From assembly GCF_009725235.1 (NCBI RefSeq), contig NZ_WJFC01000157.1:1-32032 (forward strand): a DNA stretch of 32,032 bases. Reading direction: 5' to 3'. Under the pieces are notes generated by a model. It made no database searches, had not been told where the DNA came from, and saw only the letters and a program-made list of their open reading frames with translations. The DNA is from Scytonema sp. UIC 10036 (GTDB lineage: Bacteria; Cyanobacteriota; Cyanobacteriia; Cyanobacteriales; Nostocaceae). Each line of letters opens with the position of its first letter. Position 1 is the first letter of the stretch. This document shows positions 1-6,791 of this stretch, one piece after another. A program made the position numbers and the translations under genes.

Positions 1-77
1 AAAATCCAAAATCCAAAATCCAAAATCCAAAATCCAAAATCCAAAATCCAAAATCCAAAATCCAAAATCCAAAATCC
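1..77. repeat. Heptamer tandem array (AAAATCC)n
   Basis: Eleven perfect head-to-tail copies of the 7-mer AAAATCC run from the window edge to base 77, 31 bases before the petA start. The array may extend further left. The same heptamer recurs at 27420-27457. Short tandem heptamers between genes are a known feature of filamentous cyanobacterial genomes. No spacers are present, so this is not a CRISPR array. Confidence 0.95.
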
Positions 78-108
78 TCTAATCGTCCTCTTTGTCTTCC
101 TTATAGAG

Positions 109-1110
109 ATGAGAAAAGCTTCTACAACAGCGAGTTTGACTCGCAGTGCTAGAGTAATTGTCAAAACATTGCTCGTAGCGATCGCAACAGTGACATTGTT
201 CTTCACGAGCGATCTCGCCCTTCCTCAAGCCGCTTCAGCATATCCTTTCTGGGCGCAGCAAACCTACCCCGAAACTCCTCGCGAACCAACAGGGCGGATT
301 GTATGTGCTAACTGTCACCTAGCGGCGAAGCCAGCAGAAGTAGAAGTTCCCCAATCTGTTCTCCCTGACACGGTATTTAAAGCCGTGGTAAAAATTCCCT
401 ACGATACAAGCGTGCAACAGGTGGGTGCTGACGGTTCCAAAACTGGCTTAAACGTTGGTGCTGTGCTGATGCTTCCAGAAGGCTTTAAGATTGCGCCTGA
501 AGATCGCATTCCTGAAGAGTGGAAAGAAGAAATCGGCGAAGTTTATTTCCAACCGTATAAAGAAGATGCGGAAAACGTTGTTATTGTTGGACCTTTACCA
601 GGCGAACAGTACCAAGAAGTTGTTTTCCCCGTACTTTCTCCCAACCCCGCAACAGACAAAAACATACAGTTTGGTAAGTATGCCGTTCACCTAGGCGCTA
701 ACCGAGGACGCGGACAAGTTTACCCAACTGGAGAAAAGAGCAACAACGCTGTTTACACCGCCTCTGCAACTGGCACAGTGAGCAAAATTGCCAGAGTAGA
801 AGATGAAGACGGAAACACGAAATTTGAAGTTAGCATCCAAAGTGAATCTGGGGAAACAGTAGTAGATAAAGTTCCCCTCGGACCCGAATTAATTGTTTCT
901 GAAGGACAAGCAGTTCAATCCGGTGATGCATTGACAAATAACCCCAACGTAGGTGGATTTGGTCAAGATGATGCCGAAATTGTCCTGCAAGATGCTACAA
1001 GAGTTCAGTGGATGATTGCTTTTATCGCACTTGTCATGTTGGCTCAAGCTATGCTTGTTCTCAAGAAGAAGCAAGTTGAAAAAGTCCAAGCTGCTGAAAT
1101 GAACTTCTAA
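109..1110 (+). CDS. petA: Cytochrome f, apoprotein (cytochrome b6f complex)
   Basis: This is the c-type cytochrome subunit of the thylakoid cytochrome b6f complex. It passes electrons from the Rieske protein to plastocyanin or cytochrome c6. Residues 1-44 form a signal peptide (basic start, hydrophobic stretch about 16-34, cleavage after an Ala-x-Ala motif). The mature protein would start at Tyr45, whose amino group is the second haem-iron ligand in this family. The haem-binding CANCH motif covers Cys66, Cys69 and His70. A single C-terminal membrane anchor spans about residues 295-316 and is followed by a Lys-rich stroma-facing tail ending AAEMNF. The 333-aa length is the usual one. The upstream partner petC (Rieske) is normally adjacent but would lie left of the window. 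No strong Shine-Dalgarno sequence precedes the ATG. A strong terminator follows. Confidence 0.98.
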   Translation: MRKASTTASLTRSARVIVKTLLVAIATVTLFFTSDLALPQAASAYPFWAQQTYPETPREPTGRIVCANCHLAAKPAEVEVPQSVLPDTVFKAVVKIPYDTSVQQVGADGSKTGLNVGAVLMLPEGFKIAPEDRIPEEWKEEIGEVYFQPYKEDAENVVIVGPLPGEQYQEVVFPVLSPNPATDKNIQFGKYAVHLGANRGRGQVYPTGEKSNNAVYTASATGTVSKIARVEDEDGNTKFEVSIQSESGETVVDKVPLGPELIVSEGQAVQSGDALTNNPNVGGFGQDDAEIVLQDATRVQWMIAFIALVMLAQAMLVLKKKQVEKVQAAEMNF

Positions 1111-1133
1111 ATTTTAGAGCAAAATCATCAGTT

Positions 1134-1162
1134 AAAAGACAGGCAAAGCCTGTCTTTTTTTT
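1134..1162 (+). terminator. Rho-independent terminator of petA
   Basis: A perfect 8-bp stem (AGACAGGC / GCCTGTCT) with an AAA loop is flanked by A-run and T-run, ending in eight consecutive T. It lies 24 bases after the petA stop. Confidence 0.92.
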
Positions 1163-1188
1163 GCACAAAAATTTGAGCACAGTGCTTA

Positions 1189-1215
1189 CTCTGCGTCCTC
1201 TGCGCCTCTGTGGTT
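1189..1215. repeat. Dispersed cyanobacterial-type intergenic repeat
   Basis: A run built on the shifted unit CTCTGCG (CTCTGCG, CCTCTGCG, CCTCTGTGG). It matches from memory a short sequence scattered widely between genes in filamentous cyanobacteria. Only one copy is in this window, so the dispersed nature rests on prior knowledge. Confidence 0.5.
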
Positions 1216-1354
1216 AAAAAAATGACTTTTGAACCGCTCCAGGCGCTCCAGAGCACACCAGAGAATATAATGACATCTTGAGTTGAAAAGCGATCGCAAA
1301 TTTTTTGAATAATCTGCTTTGGTTCAGCGTCTTTTGGTAAACTAAACCAAGACG

Positions 1355-1708
1355 TTAGTTGTCGCCACAGGTAAGCGATGCTTCTTCTGAAAATCCTACT
1401 AAAGTGATAGGCTCCGAGTCAGGAAATACAGCAACAATTTGTAAATCGCCTCCCATTGCCTGAATGTACTTTCGCAAAGTAGAAAGCATCAAGTCAGTCC
1501 GCTGCTCAATACGAGAAACATTTCCTTGATCGATACAAAGACACTCTGCTATTTGTTTCTGGGTTATTTTTCTCGCTTGTCTAAGTTCTTGTCGTGTCAT
1601 TTCTGAAGCTATAAGCTCACTCGTGAGCTGCTCAACTTCTTTTCGATCTTCTGGTGATAATTCTGCCAGTTTTTCTCTTAAAGTTTTTCCCATACAGAAC
1701 CTACCCAT
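1355..1708 (-). CDS. XRE-family HTH antitoxin (HigA-like)
   Basis: A 117-aa protein, probably the antitoxin and autorepressor of the adjacent toxin gene. Its central region (about 38-90) has the XRE helix-turn-helix pattern: LRQARKITQKQIAECL, then the recognition helix GNVSRIEQR. The segment STLRKYIQAMGGDLQIVAVF is typical of antitoxins paired with Gp49/RelE-like toxins. The first ATG (1708) overlaps the toxin stop by 8 bases. A second ATG five codons on (1693) has a more usual spacing from a TAGG sequence and gives 112 aa; either is possible. The overlap shows the pair is translationally coupled. Toxin-first order is that of HigBA rather than RelBE. The assignment is by family pattern, and toxicity is inferred. 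Confidence 0.85.
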   Translation of the reverse strand: MGRFCMGKTLREKLAELSPEDRKEVEQLTSELIASEMTRQELRQARKITQKQIAECLCIDQGNVSRIEQRTDLMLSTLRKYIQAMGGDLQIVAVFPDSEPITLVGFSEEASLTCGDN

Positions 1709-2057
1709 CCTCTAATTGAGATAAATGCATCTCAAACCGGGCATCAGCTTTCTTGATGAGTTGCTTATAGAACAAGCGTTTACTAATACCAGATTTATCA
1801 CCTGCTACCAGTAAAATTGCAGATCGCTTCGGATCAAAAGCGAATGCTATCCGCCAAACACCATCAGCTGCGTTAAACCGCAACTCTTTCATGTTGGAGT
1901 ACTGTGACCCCTTAAGGGTGTCAACGTGTGGACGCCCTAGCTGTGAACCAAATTGTTCTAGCAAACCTGCCATAGCGAGTACCACTTTTTGTACTTCTTT
2001 CGGCAAGGCATTAAACTCTGGCTCAAATTCATCATGAAATTCAACTACCCAGTTCAT
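1701..2057 (-). CDS. HigB/Gp49-like (RelE superfamily) toxin
   Basis: A 118-aa protein of the phage-derived Gp49-like (DUF891) type, RelE/HigB superfamily, which usually cleaves mRNA on the ribosome. Features seen are an N-terminal FHDEFEPEFNALPKEVQ helix region, the central KELRF block, then GVWRIAFAFDPKRSAILLVAGDKSG, split here as strand WRIAFAFD followed by AILLVAGDKSG. A C-terminal helix has YKQLIKKAD. The length is normal and no frameshift is visible. It is the first gene of the pair, and the antitoxin start overlaps its stop. A small inverted repeat lies just upstream (2096-2112). The remnant transposon at 2175-2473 begins 118 bases upstream of this start. Confidence 0.85.
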   Translation of the reverse strand: MNWVVEFHDEFEPEFNALPKEVQKVVLAMAGLLEQFGSQLGRPHVDTLKGSQYSNMKELRFNAADGVWRIAFAFDPKRSAILLVAGDKSGISKRLFYKQLIKKADARFEMHLSQLEDG

Positions 2058-2095
2058 TCATTTATTATGCTTTAAAAAACATATGCTTTCAAGGG

Positions 2096-2112
2096 TATAT
2101 CAGAGAGATATA
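2096..2112 (-). promoter_or_regulatory. Candidate operator of the toxin-antitoxin pair
   Basis: A perfect 6-bp inverted repeat TATATC-AGAGA-GATATA lies 39 bases upstream of the toxin start. XRE antitoxins usually repress their own promoter by binding such a palindrome. Position and symmetry support this, but the site has no other evidence. Confidence 0.35.
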
Positions 2113-2174
2113 AAATACACTCATTAATAAAACACTGAATACAATAACACCCTTATAGCTCTACCGCTTCTAAA

Positions 2175-2473
2175 TGTACAACGAGAATAGTTAGCTGAAC
2201 TTAAGATGCTCCCAAAGCGCGAATTTTACGTCCCTAGTTCAGGACACACTCAAAAATAATTACCTAGACTCGGCAGTTTTATTCTACATACATAAGTTTG
2301 AGCTAGGAGAATAAAAACTTGAACTGGTGTTACAGCAAAACTTTGTGGATTGTGGCTGTAGCAAACACAACCGTCATATTGTAGCGCGAGCGCGTACCTC
2401 TGCTCTCGTTCAGCTAATTATTCTCTAGTTCAACTAATTATTCTCCAGTTCAGCTAATCATTTTCTTTGTACA
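2175..2473. mobile_element. 299-bp non-autonomous element with Tn7/TnsB-type ends
   Basis: Both ends read TGTACA inward. The terminal 26 bases of the left end and the reverse complement of the right end match at 22 of 26 positions. The exact 5-mer CTAAA flanks both ends (2170-2174 and 2474-2478), a 5-bp target-site duplication. Inside are copies of an ~18-20-bp site close to GAGAATAATTAGCTGAAC. On the left there is one at 2181-2200, a weaker one at 2252-2269 (13/18) and one at 2305-2324 (16/20 to its best right-end mate). On the right, three abut at 2408-2467 in the opposite orientation. Three spaced sites on one side and tightly packed sites on the other, TGT...ACA ends and a 5-bp duplication are the hallmarks of Tn7-like elements (including CRISPR-associated ones) and of Tn5053/TniA relatives. 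No coding sequence is inside, so it would have to be moved in trans. The boundaries are seen directly; the family is inferred. Confidence 0.82.
2408..2467. repeat. Three tandem 20-bp repeats (right-end transposase sites)
   Basis: Three head-to-tail units start at 2408, 2428 and 2448, each beginning GTTCAGCTAATTATTCTC or a close variant (GTTCAACTAA in unit 2, TAATCATTTTC in unit 3). An inverted copy sits at the far end of the same element (2181-2200). They are best explained as transposase-binding sites at the right end of the 2175-2473 element. Confidence 0.85.
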
Positions 2474-2536
2474 CTAAAAACCTTTTTAAGGCTTACTCGC
2501 GCAACCAGTCTAAAACTTTATTCTTTTTCTACACTT

Positions 2537-2581
2537 AACCGAGCAGTATTGATTGAAGATTGTGTTTCATTTTGCTCGGTT
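2537..2581. repeat. 9-bp inverted repeat, 27-nt spacer
   Basis: AACCGAGCA (2537-2545) pairs with TGCTCGGTT (2573-2581). It lies between the mini-element and the cbiO 3' end. There is no T-run on the cbiO-sense side close enough to call it a terminator. Function unknown. Confidence 0.5.
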
Positions 2582-2606
2582 TGCGATATAGCCTTTCTCA
2601 GGCTAA

Positions 2607-2663
2607 TGAGGTACACCCCCCTTTCATCCCCCCAAGGCACCGGGGGGTAATTTTTGTACCTCA
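2607..2663. repeat. Palindromic repeat with C6/G6 core downstream of cbiO
   Basis: Outer arms TGAGGTACA (2607-2615) and TGTACCTCA (2655-2663) are perfect 9-bp complements. Inside, two C-runs face one G-run, giving alternative stems. CCCCCC/GGGGGG palindromes of this style recur between genes in filamentous cyanobacteria. It lies 33 bases past the cbiO stop and could end or stabilise the cbi transcript. Confidence 0.5.
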
Positions 2664-2695
2664 CCAAGTTGAAATTTGCTGTATACTGAGGATTG

Positions 2696-3526
2696 CTATA
2701 AATAACGAAATGATTTCAAAATTCGTTGTCGCAACTGTTCTAGAGCAGGTTCTTCTTCAAGGAGTCCATTAGCAAATAATAGCTCACATATTAGCGGTAC
2801 TCCTAACTGTAACTCTTCTAAAATATCCTGTCTGGCAAATACATCCTGTGGCTTTCCTTCTAAGATAAGTTGCCCTTTATCCATGACAAAAATCCAGTCT
2901 GCCCAACGATAAACTAAATCTAAGTCGTGGGTTGCCATCAGGGTTGTTGTTCCAGAAGCATGAATCTTTTTGAGGGTTGCTATTAGGTTCCTGGTATGTA
3001 ATGTATCTAGATAAGCTGTAGGCTCATCTAGTAACAGTAACTCAGGTTGTAATACCATCACATCTGCTATAGAAACTCGCTTTTTTTGTCCCAAACTTAG
3101 ATGATGCACTGGTCTTTCTGCAAGTTCCGTTAAGCCAAACTCTTCTAGAGCTTGTTCAACTTTATGTTGAATTTCTGCGTCTGGTAGCCCTAAGTTACAC
3201 AAACCGTAAGAAATGTCTTCTTCAACAGTAGAAGCAACTAACTGTTGTTCTGGATCTTGAAAAATCAACCCAACTTTTTGTCTGAGTTGTATTAAAGAAT
3301 TACGGTCATACTTCAGTGGGTTACCTTTCCAAAGGATCTTTCCTTTTTGAGGTTTATACAAACCATTTGCTAGTAAAAATAGTGTGGTTTTTCCACAACC
3401 ATTTAGACCAATTAAAGCACATCTTTGATTGACAGGAATTCTAAGGGTTAGCCCATTCAATGCAGGTTGTTTTACGCCTGGGTAGGTATAGTAAACTTGC
3501 TCAAATTCGAGTAACCATTCCTGCAT
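2696..3526 (-). CDS. cbiO: Cobalt ECF transporter ATPase CbiO
   Basis: The ATP-binding subunit of a group I energy-coupling-factor transporter. It hydrolyses ATP on the cytoplasmic face of the CbiM-N-Q membrane complex to drive Co(II) uptake for cobalamin synthesis. Motifs in the 276 aa: Walker A GLNGCGKTT (40-48, Lys46), Q-loop FQDPEQQ (89-95), signature LSLGQKKR (143-150; the canonical second Gly is Leu here), Walker B LLLLDE (163-168) and switch His200 in MATHD. Its ATG lies inside the cbiQ 3' end (26-base overlap), so translation is probably coupled. It is the last gene of the operon. A nickel-specific NikO cannot be excluded from this subunit alone; the separate CbiN-type gene favours cobalt. 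Confidence 0.93.
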   Translation of the reverse strand: MQEWLLEFEQVYYTYPGVKQPALNGLTLRIPVNQRCALIGLNGCGKTTLFLLANGLYKPQKGKILWKGNPLKYDRNSLIQLRQKVGLIFQDPEQQLVASTVEEDISYGLCNLGLPDAEIQHKVEQALEEFGLTELAERPVHHLSLGQKKRVSIADVMVLQPELLLLDEPTAYLDTLHTRNLIATLKKIHASGTTTLMATHDLDLVYRWADWIFVMDKGQLILEGKPQDVFARQDILEELQLGVPLICELLFANGLLEEEPALEQLRQRILKSFRYL

Positions 3527-4316
3527 AGTGTCCCCATTCCAAACTGATTAATAATGCACAACCAAAAATTGCTTCCATAAAAAAGCGCTTGGATTGATGA
3601 TAGCGATGGGGATGCCAAACCCGCAATTCATCACTAAACCCTCTTGCAGCCAGACTTAAAGAAACTTGACGGTAATTTTCTATGGTTCGATTGAGCAGCT
3701 GTCCTATCAACAGGGCTAAGCTTTTCATCCCAACGGAAAAGGTACGATATCCACCACGTGCATGTTGGGCAATCCATAACTCAGCCGCCGTATTTAACAG
3801 CACAAAAATAAAGCGGTACATGAGTAATAAAAGCTCGGTGACAAGCACTGGAACTCCAATACGACGGAGGATGTGTAACAGTTCGGTAAAGGGTACCGTC
3901 AGCATGATAAAGTACAGACAGGAAAGAGAAGCAAGCGATCGCGAACCAATGGTCAATCCTTGCTCAATACCCCGATGACTGATATATAAATAATAAGACC
4001 CAAAAGTGAAACCAAAAATTGAGTCGTTTTGCTGAATTATATCTATGTGAGAAACCTCAACTCCACTGATAGCTAAAGCTGGAAAACTGGTGAGCCAAAA
4101 TAAAGCTGCAAAATAAATGAGTTTCAAATAAGTTTGAATAGGAATTCCGGCATACACGACTATCCAAACACTTATCCAAACCGCAATCAAAACTTGAACA
4201 AGTGGATGAGCAACAGTAGAGATAATTAACAGGGTAGTAGCAAACAGTAATTTTTGCGCTGGTGGTAACCAGCGCAAGCGATTTGTATAAGCGAATGTAT
4301 CAATTTGAATTTTCAT
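3501..4316 (-). CDS. cbiQ: Cobalt ECF transporter transmembrane protein CbiQ
   Basis: The T-component, an integral membrane protein that couples CbiO to the substrate-binding CbiM. The start chosen is the ATG at 4316 (MKIQIDTFAY), giving 271 aa and a 17-base overlap with cbiN. The longer frame to 4403 would be buried in cbiN and lacks family-like sequence. Hydrophobic segments run from about residue 20 to the C-terminus (five or more helices). Two Ala-Arg-Gly elements are present, QHARGGYR and SLAARGF, matching the coupling-helix motifs of CbiQ/EcfT that contact the ATPase. Order and overlaps (cbiM, cbiN, cbiQ, cbiO) indicate one transcript. Confidence 0.93.
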   Translation of the reverse strand: MKIQIDTFAYTNRLRWLPPAQKLLFATTLLIISTVAHPLVQVLIAVWISVWIVVYAGIPIQTYLKLIYFAALFWLTSFPALAISGVEVSHIDIIQQNDSIFGFTFGSYYLYISHRGIEQGLTIGSRSLASLSCLYFIMLTVPFTELLHILRRIGVPVLVTELLLLMYRFIFVLLNTAAELWIAQHARGGYRTFSVGMKSLALLIGQLLNRTIENYRQVSLSLAARGFSDELRVWHPHRYHQSKRFFMEAIFGCALLISLEWGHYAGMVTRI

Positions 4317-4602
4317 TCTTATTCTTACTGAGTTCCGAACGCCCCTTATACAATCCAATAACATAGCCAATTGCGCCTGCACCTGCGGCTGCTTGTACGG
4401 CAAATAATAGACTTTCTACTTCTCCACCGGGCAACTCAATTAAAGGATTGAACCAAGGTTTATATTGGGGCTGTATCTCTTTGATTGCCTCTTCCGCTTG
4501 ACCATCTGCACCGCCAAATTCCGCGCCGTTCTTTACAATTAACGGTGTGACGGTTAATACAACTACTGCTAGTAGCAATAGCCAGTTATTCCATTTTTTC
4601 AT
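4300..4602 (-). CDS. cbiN: Cobalt ECF transporter accessory protein CbiN
   Basis: A 100-aa two-helix membrane protein that is required with CbiM for metal loading. The first helix is about residues 6-24 and the second about 63-85. Between them is the CbiN signature region with KPWFNPLIELPGGEVESLLF, followed by AAAGAGAIGYVIG. A charged Lys/Asn-rich tail overlaps the cbiQ start. The ATG lies only two bases from a heptamer repeat array (4605 onward), so there is no Shine-Dalgarno sequence. Initiation must depend on the repeat-containing leader or on coupling to cbiM. Confidence 0.93.
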   Translation of the reverse strand: MKKWNNWLLLLAVVVLTVTPLIVKNGAEFGGADGQAEEAIKEIQPQYKPWFNPLIELPGGEVESLLFAVQAAAGAGAIGYVIGLYKGRSELSKNKNENSN

Positions 4603-4604
4603 TT

Positions 4605-4747
4605 GTTAGTGGTTAGTGGTTAGTGGTTGGTGGTTAGTGGTTGGTGGTTAGTGGTTGGTGGTTAGTGGTTGGTGGTTGATGGTTATTAGCAGCTACTAAC
4701 AACTAACAACTATCAACTATCAACTATCAACTATCAACTATCAACTA
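4605..4747. repeat. Two heptamer arrays between cbiM and cbiN
   Basis: The first array, GTTAGTG with GTTGGTG variants, fills 4605 to about 4683. A second array, AACTATC/AACTAAC, fills about 4694-4747 and runs into the cbiM stop codon. The arrays take up the whole cbiM-cbiN spacer. A short related array (CACTAAC) is at 25235-25261. Confidence 0.9.
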
Positions 4748-5524
4748 ACCCTCTGGCTTAATTAGGTTTAACATTTTTAGTTCCTCACGACCATAGCTAG
4801 AAAGCCAGTTCCATACCAAGACTGTTAACAATCCTTCACTAATAGCTAAGGGTACCTGGGTGACGGCAAAAATTCCCGCAAATTTGGCAAATGAAGCGAT
4901 AAAACCACCTGTGGTTGCTGGAAATGCTAAAGCCAATTGTATGGAAGTAATTAGATATGTTATCAAATCTGCTAGAGATGCTGCTAGAAATATCGCTAAC
5001 CTTTGTTTACCAGTTTGCATGACCAAGCGGTACACCCAAAAAGCAACAAATGGTCCGGCGATCGCCATGGAAAATGCATTGGCTCCTAGTGTAGTCAAGC
5101 CACCGTGGGCAAGCAAGAGTGCTTGAAATAACAGAACTAAACTCCCCAACACTGACATGGCTAGTGGTCCAAAGAGGATTGCTCCCAACCCCGTACCTGT
5201 GGGATGGGAACTACTTCCCGTTACTGAAGGCATTTTTAATGCTGACAGTACAAAGGTAAAAGCACCAGCTAACGCTAAGAGTAATTTTAGTTCTGGTGTG
5301 GCTTTGGTGATGCGAGTTAGCGATCGCAACCCCAGGATAAAGAACGGTAGTGCTACAACCCACCAGAAAATTGCCCACTCCAGTGGTAAAAAACCTTCCA
5401 TAATATGCATCGCGTAAGCTGGTTTGGGTAGGCAGACAATTAAGTAGAAGCTTACGGCTGCTATTAAGATAAGATTTACAAATTTTGATGAGCTTTTTAA
5501 TTTAAGAAGAATTTTTGACACCAT
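4745..5524 (-). CDS. cbiM: Cobalt ECF transporter substrate-binding protein CbiM
   Basis: The membrane S-component that binds the metal ion. The N-terminus carries a signal-like segment ending PKPAYA, followed by [13 protein letters not shown]. In CbiM/NikM the processed N-terminal Met and the following His are metal ligands, so cleavage after Ala is expected to create the site. Six or more hydrophobic helices follow; [20 protein letters not shown], with its His, is the conserved substrate loop. Two starts are possible. The ATG at 5524 (MVSKILLKL, 259 aa) has AGG five bases upstream and is preferred over the ATG at 5542. It is the first gene of cbiMNQO. I looked for a cobalamin riboswitch upstream and did not find its conserved box. 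Confidence 0.92.
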   Translation of the reverse strand: MVSKILLKLKSSSKFVNLILIAAVSFYLIVCLPKPAYAMHIMEGFLPLEWAIFWWVVALPFFILGLRSLTRITKATPELKLLLALAGAFTFVLSALKMPSVTGSSSHPTGTGLGAILFGPLAMSVLGSLVLLFQALLLAHGGLTTLGANAFSMAIAGPFVAFWVYRLVMQTGKQRLAIFLAASLADLITYLITSIQLALAFPATTGGFIASFAKFAGIFAVTQVPLAISEGLLTVLVWNWLSSYGREELKMLNLIKPEG

Positions 5525-5956
5525 ATGTACCTGCAGATGCATCTAAAGCTTTCAGTTTAAATTGGTACGGATTTTAACTCAAGAACAGTGATGAGGGGTA
5601 AAAGTTCCCCATTCCGGTTCCCAGTACAAGCGAGGAGAACTGAGTCAATAATAAAAAATTATCAGTTTGACAATAAAGTATAAATTTTTTAATTTTTCGA
5701 GTATAGATTTTTTTCGTAAAAGTATGTATTCTCAGATAAGTGTGTAAAGCGTATGTAAAGTACGTATGCCCTAAATGAAGTTTCTCTTAAGTATCAGGGA
5801 ACCCATTTACCTAATGGGAGAGGGCTTCTTTTGACAGTGACCAGTGTTCAGTTTTCAGTTATTAGCTTTTTATATCTGTTGTTTGTTCACTGTGCTGATT
5901 GAAGGTTTTCCTCCATTGTCAATAGCTGTTTCTTGAACACCAGGTGAGGATTTATT
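5525..5956. other. Divergent leader region with plus-strand hairpins
   Basis: A gene-free stretch between cbiM (minus) and the small-protein genes (plus). On the plus strand, 5749-5769 folds as a 9-bp stem with an AAG loop and two G-U pairs, so it forms better in plus-strand RNA than in minus-strand RNA. At 5802-5818 a perfect CCCATT-TACCT-AATGGG hairpin follows. GCCCT (5768-5772) and AGGGC (5821-5825) could close a longer stem around it. About 5834-5870 holds degenerate heptamers (CAGTGACCAGTG...). The leader of the 5957 gene may be structured. No known riboswitch class is recognised. Confidence 0.4.
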
Positions 5957-6214
5957 ATGGTGCGAGATTCGCATGTTGATTCAGGTTTTGGGGAATTTCC
6001 AAAACAGTTACACATTTCCAAAGTTTTAGTCTATCGCAGTAAAGCAACGCTGTTTTTGGTAGGGTGGTTTATCAGTTGGATAGTTCTCTCTTTCATGTGG
6101 AGAAGTCAACCAATTAGAGCCAAAACGATATTTGTTTGGATGTTGCTTTTAGTCATTGCTGCTACTGCTATAAGTTGGCATCCTCTATTCTCGTCTCTCC
6201 AAATAGTCCAATAA
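5957..6214 (+). CDS. Small two-helix membrane protein, unknown
   Basis: An 85-aa product with a polar start and hydrophobic segments at about 30-48 and 57-75, each rich in Trp. Arg/Lys residues between and before them suggest a hairpin in the membrane. A good ribosome site (GAGG, 9 bases before the ATG) supports translation. It is followed after 22 bases by another small gene with its own site, and both end before a strong terminator, so they form a two-gene unit. I do not recognise the family. The position between a cobalt importer and an iron permease hints at a metal link, but no metal-binding motif is evident in this protein. Confidence 0.65.
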   Translation: MVRDSHVDSGFGEFPKQLHISKVLVYRSKATLFLVGWFISWIVLSFMWRSQPIRAKTIFVWMLLLVIAATAISWHPLFSSLQIVQ

Positions 6215-6236
6215 AAATATATGGAGGATTTGAGGA

Positions 6237-6428
6237 ATGCAGAGACAAACAAAACAAAGCTTGAGTGGAATGATACAGAAAAATATGTGGATATTGATAG
6301 GAATTTGCGCCCTAATACCTGTCATGTATCACATTGCAACAATTCCAGTTCATCAGGAAAATTTTTTCCGACCCCATGTCAACTATTTGATTAAAGAGGA
6401 GGTCATTAAACAACCTACTCTCAAATAA
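6237..6428 (+). CDS. Small single-helix membrane protein, unknown
   Basis: A 63-aa product with one hydrophobic helix at about 17-35, then a tail with three histidines (YHIATIPVHQENFFRPH) and a Lys-rich end. GGAGG 11 bases upstream, with GAGG nearer, makes the start convincing. It is the second gene of a unit with the 5957 gene and ends 53 bases before a terminator. The histidines after the helix could bind metal, which would fit neighbours that import cobalt and iron, but that is speculation. No family recognised. Confidence 0.62.
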   Translation: MQRQTKQSLSGMIQKNMWILIGICALIPVMYHIATIPVHQENFFRPHVNYLIKEEVIKQPTLK

Positions 6429-6481
6429 CGTTTTCTTAGCACAACATATGGCATTTTATTTCTCCCGGTTTTAAATGCACC

Positions 6482-6519
6482 CCCTTAACTACCAAATTCG
6501 GTAATTAAGGGTTTTTTTT
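6482..6519 (+). terminator. Rho-independent terminator of the small-protein unit
   Basis: A 12-base-arm stem (CCCTTAACTACC / GGTAATTAAGGG, one mismatch) with a 6-base loop is followed by eight T. It separates the two small genes from the FTR1 gene, so the permease needs its own promoter. Confidence 0.93.
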
Positions 6520-6674
6520 ACAGCAGTCAGAAAATATGTAGGTTGGGTTGAGGAACCTTACCCAACATTGACAGGCATTTGTTAAGTTTCTCCCCGGTAA
6601 CTCCAACCCACAAAAATTCTTATCCAAGTAGTATCCATCGGGGATCAGTGACCAATAATATCCCCTTATGATTT

Positions 6675-6722
6675 AGTCCGCCTAAGCGGACTTCGTTTTG
6701 TGTAGCTGTGATTTCCAATCAC
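6675..6722. repeat. Composite two-hairpin repeat upstream of FTR1
   Basis: AGTCCGC-CTAA-GCGGACT (6675-6692) is followed by TCGTTTTG, then GTGATT-TCC-AATCAC (6708-6722). From memory this pair of hairpins is a dispersed element in Nostoc-like genomes. The first also resembles a weak terminator. A GTG in the second hairpin opens an N-terminal extension of the FTR1 frame, which argues that this extension is not real protein. Confidence 0.55.
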
Positions 6723-6791
6723 TTGGTGTTTTTTCAAATTAGGATACTCTCTATTTATATCTTCCTGAATTCTGAATCATTTGTTTTTTCC

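Noticed and set aside
1..77. Regular repeat at the window edge as a CRISPR array
   Set aside because: The 7-base units abut with no spacers; it is a simple tandem array.
4317..4403. Longer CbiQ start
   Set aside because: It would lie wholly inside cbiN; the ATG at 4316 gives a family-like N-terminus.
5525..5956. Cobalamin riboswitch upstream of cbiM
   Set aside because: The minus strand was read for the conserved B12 box and its flanking elements, and neither is visible.
6708..6791. N-terminal extension of the FTR1 protein
   Set aside because: The GTG start lies inside a dispersed hairpin repeat and the extension is unlike the family; the ATG at 6792 was used.
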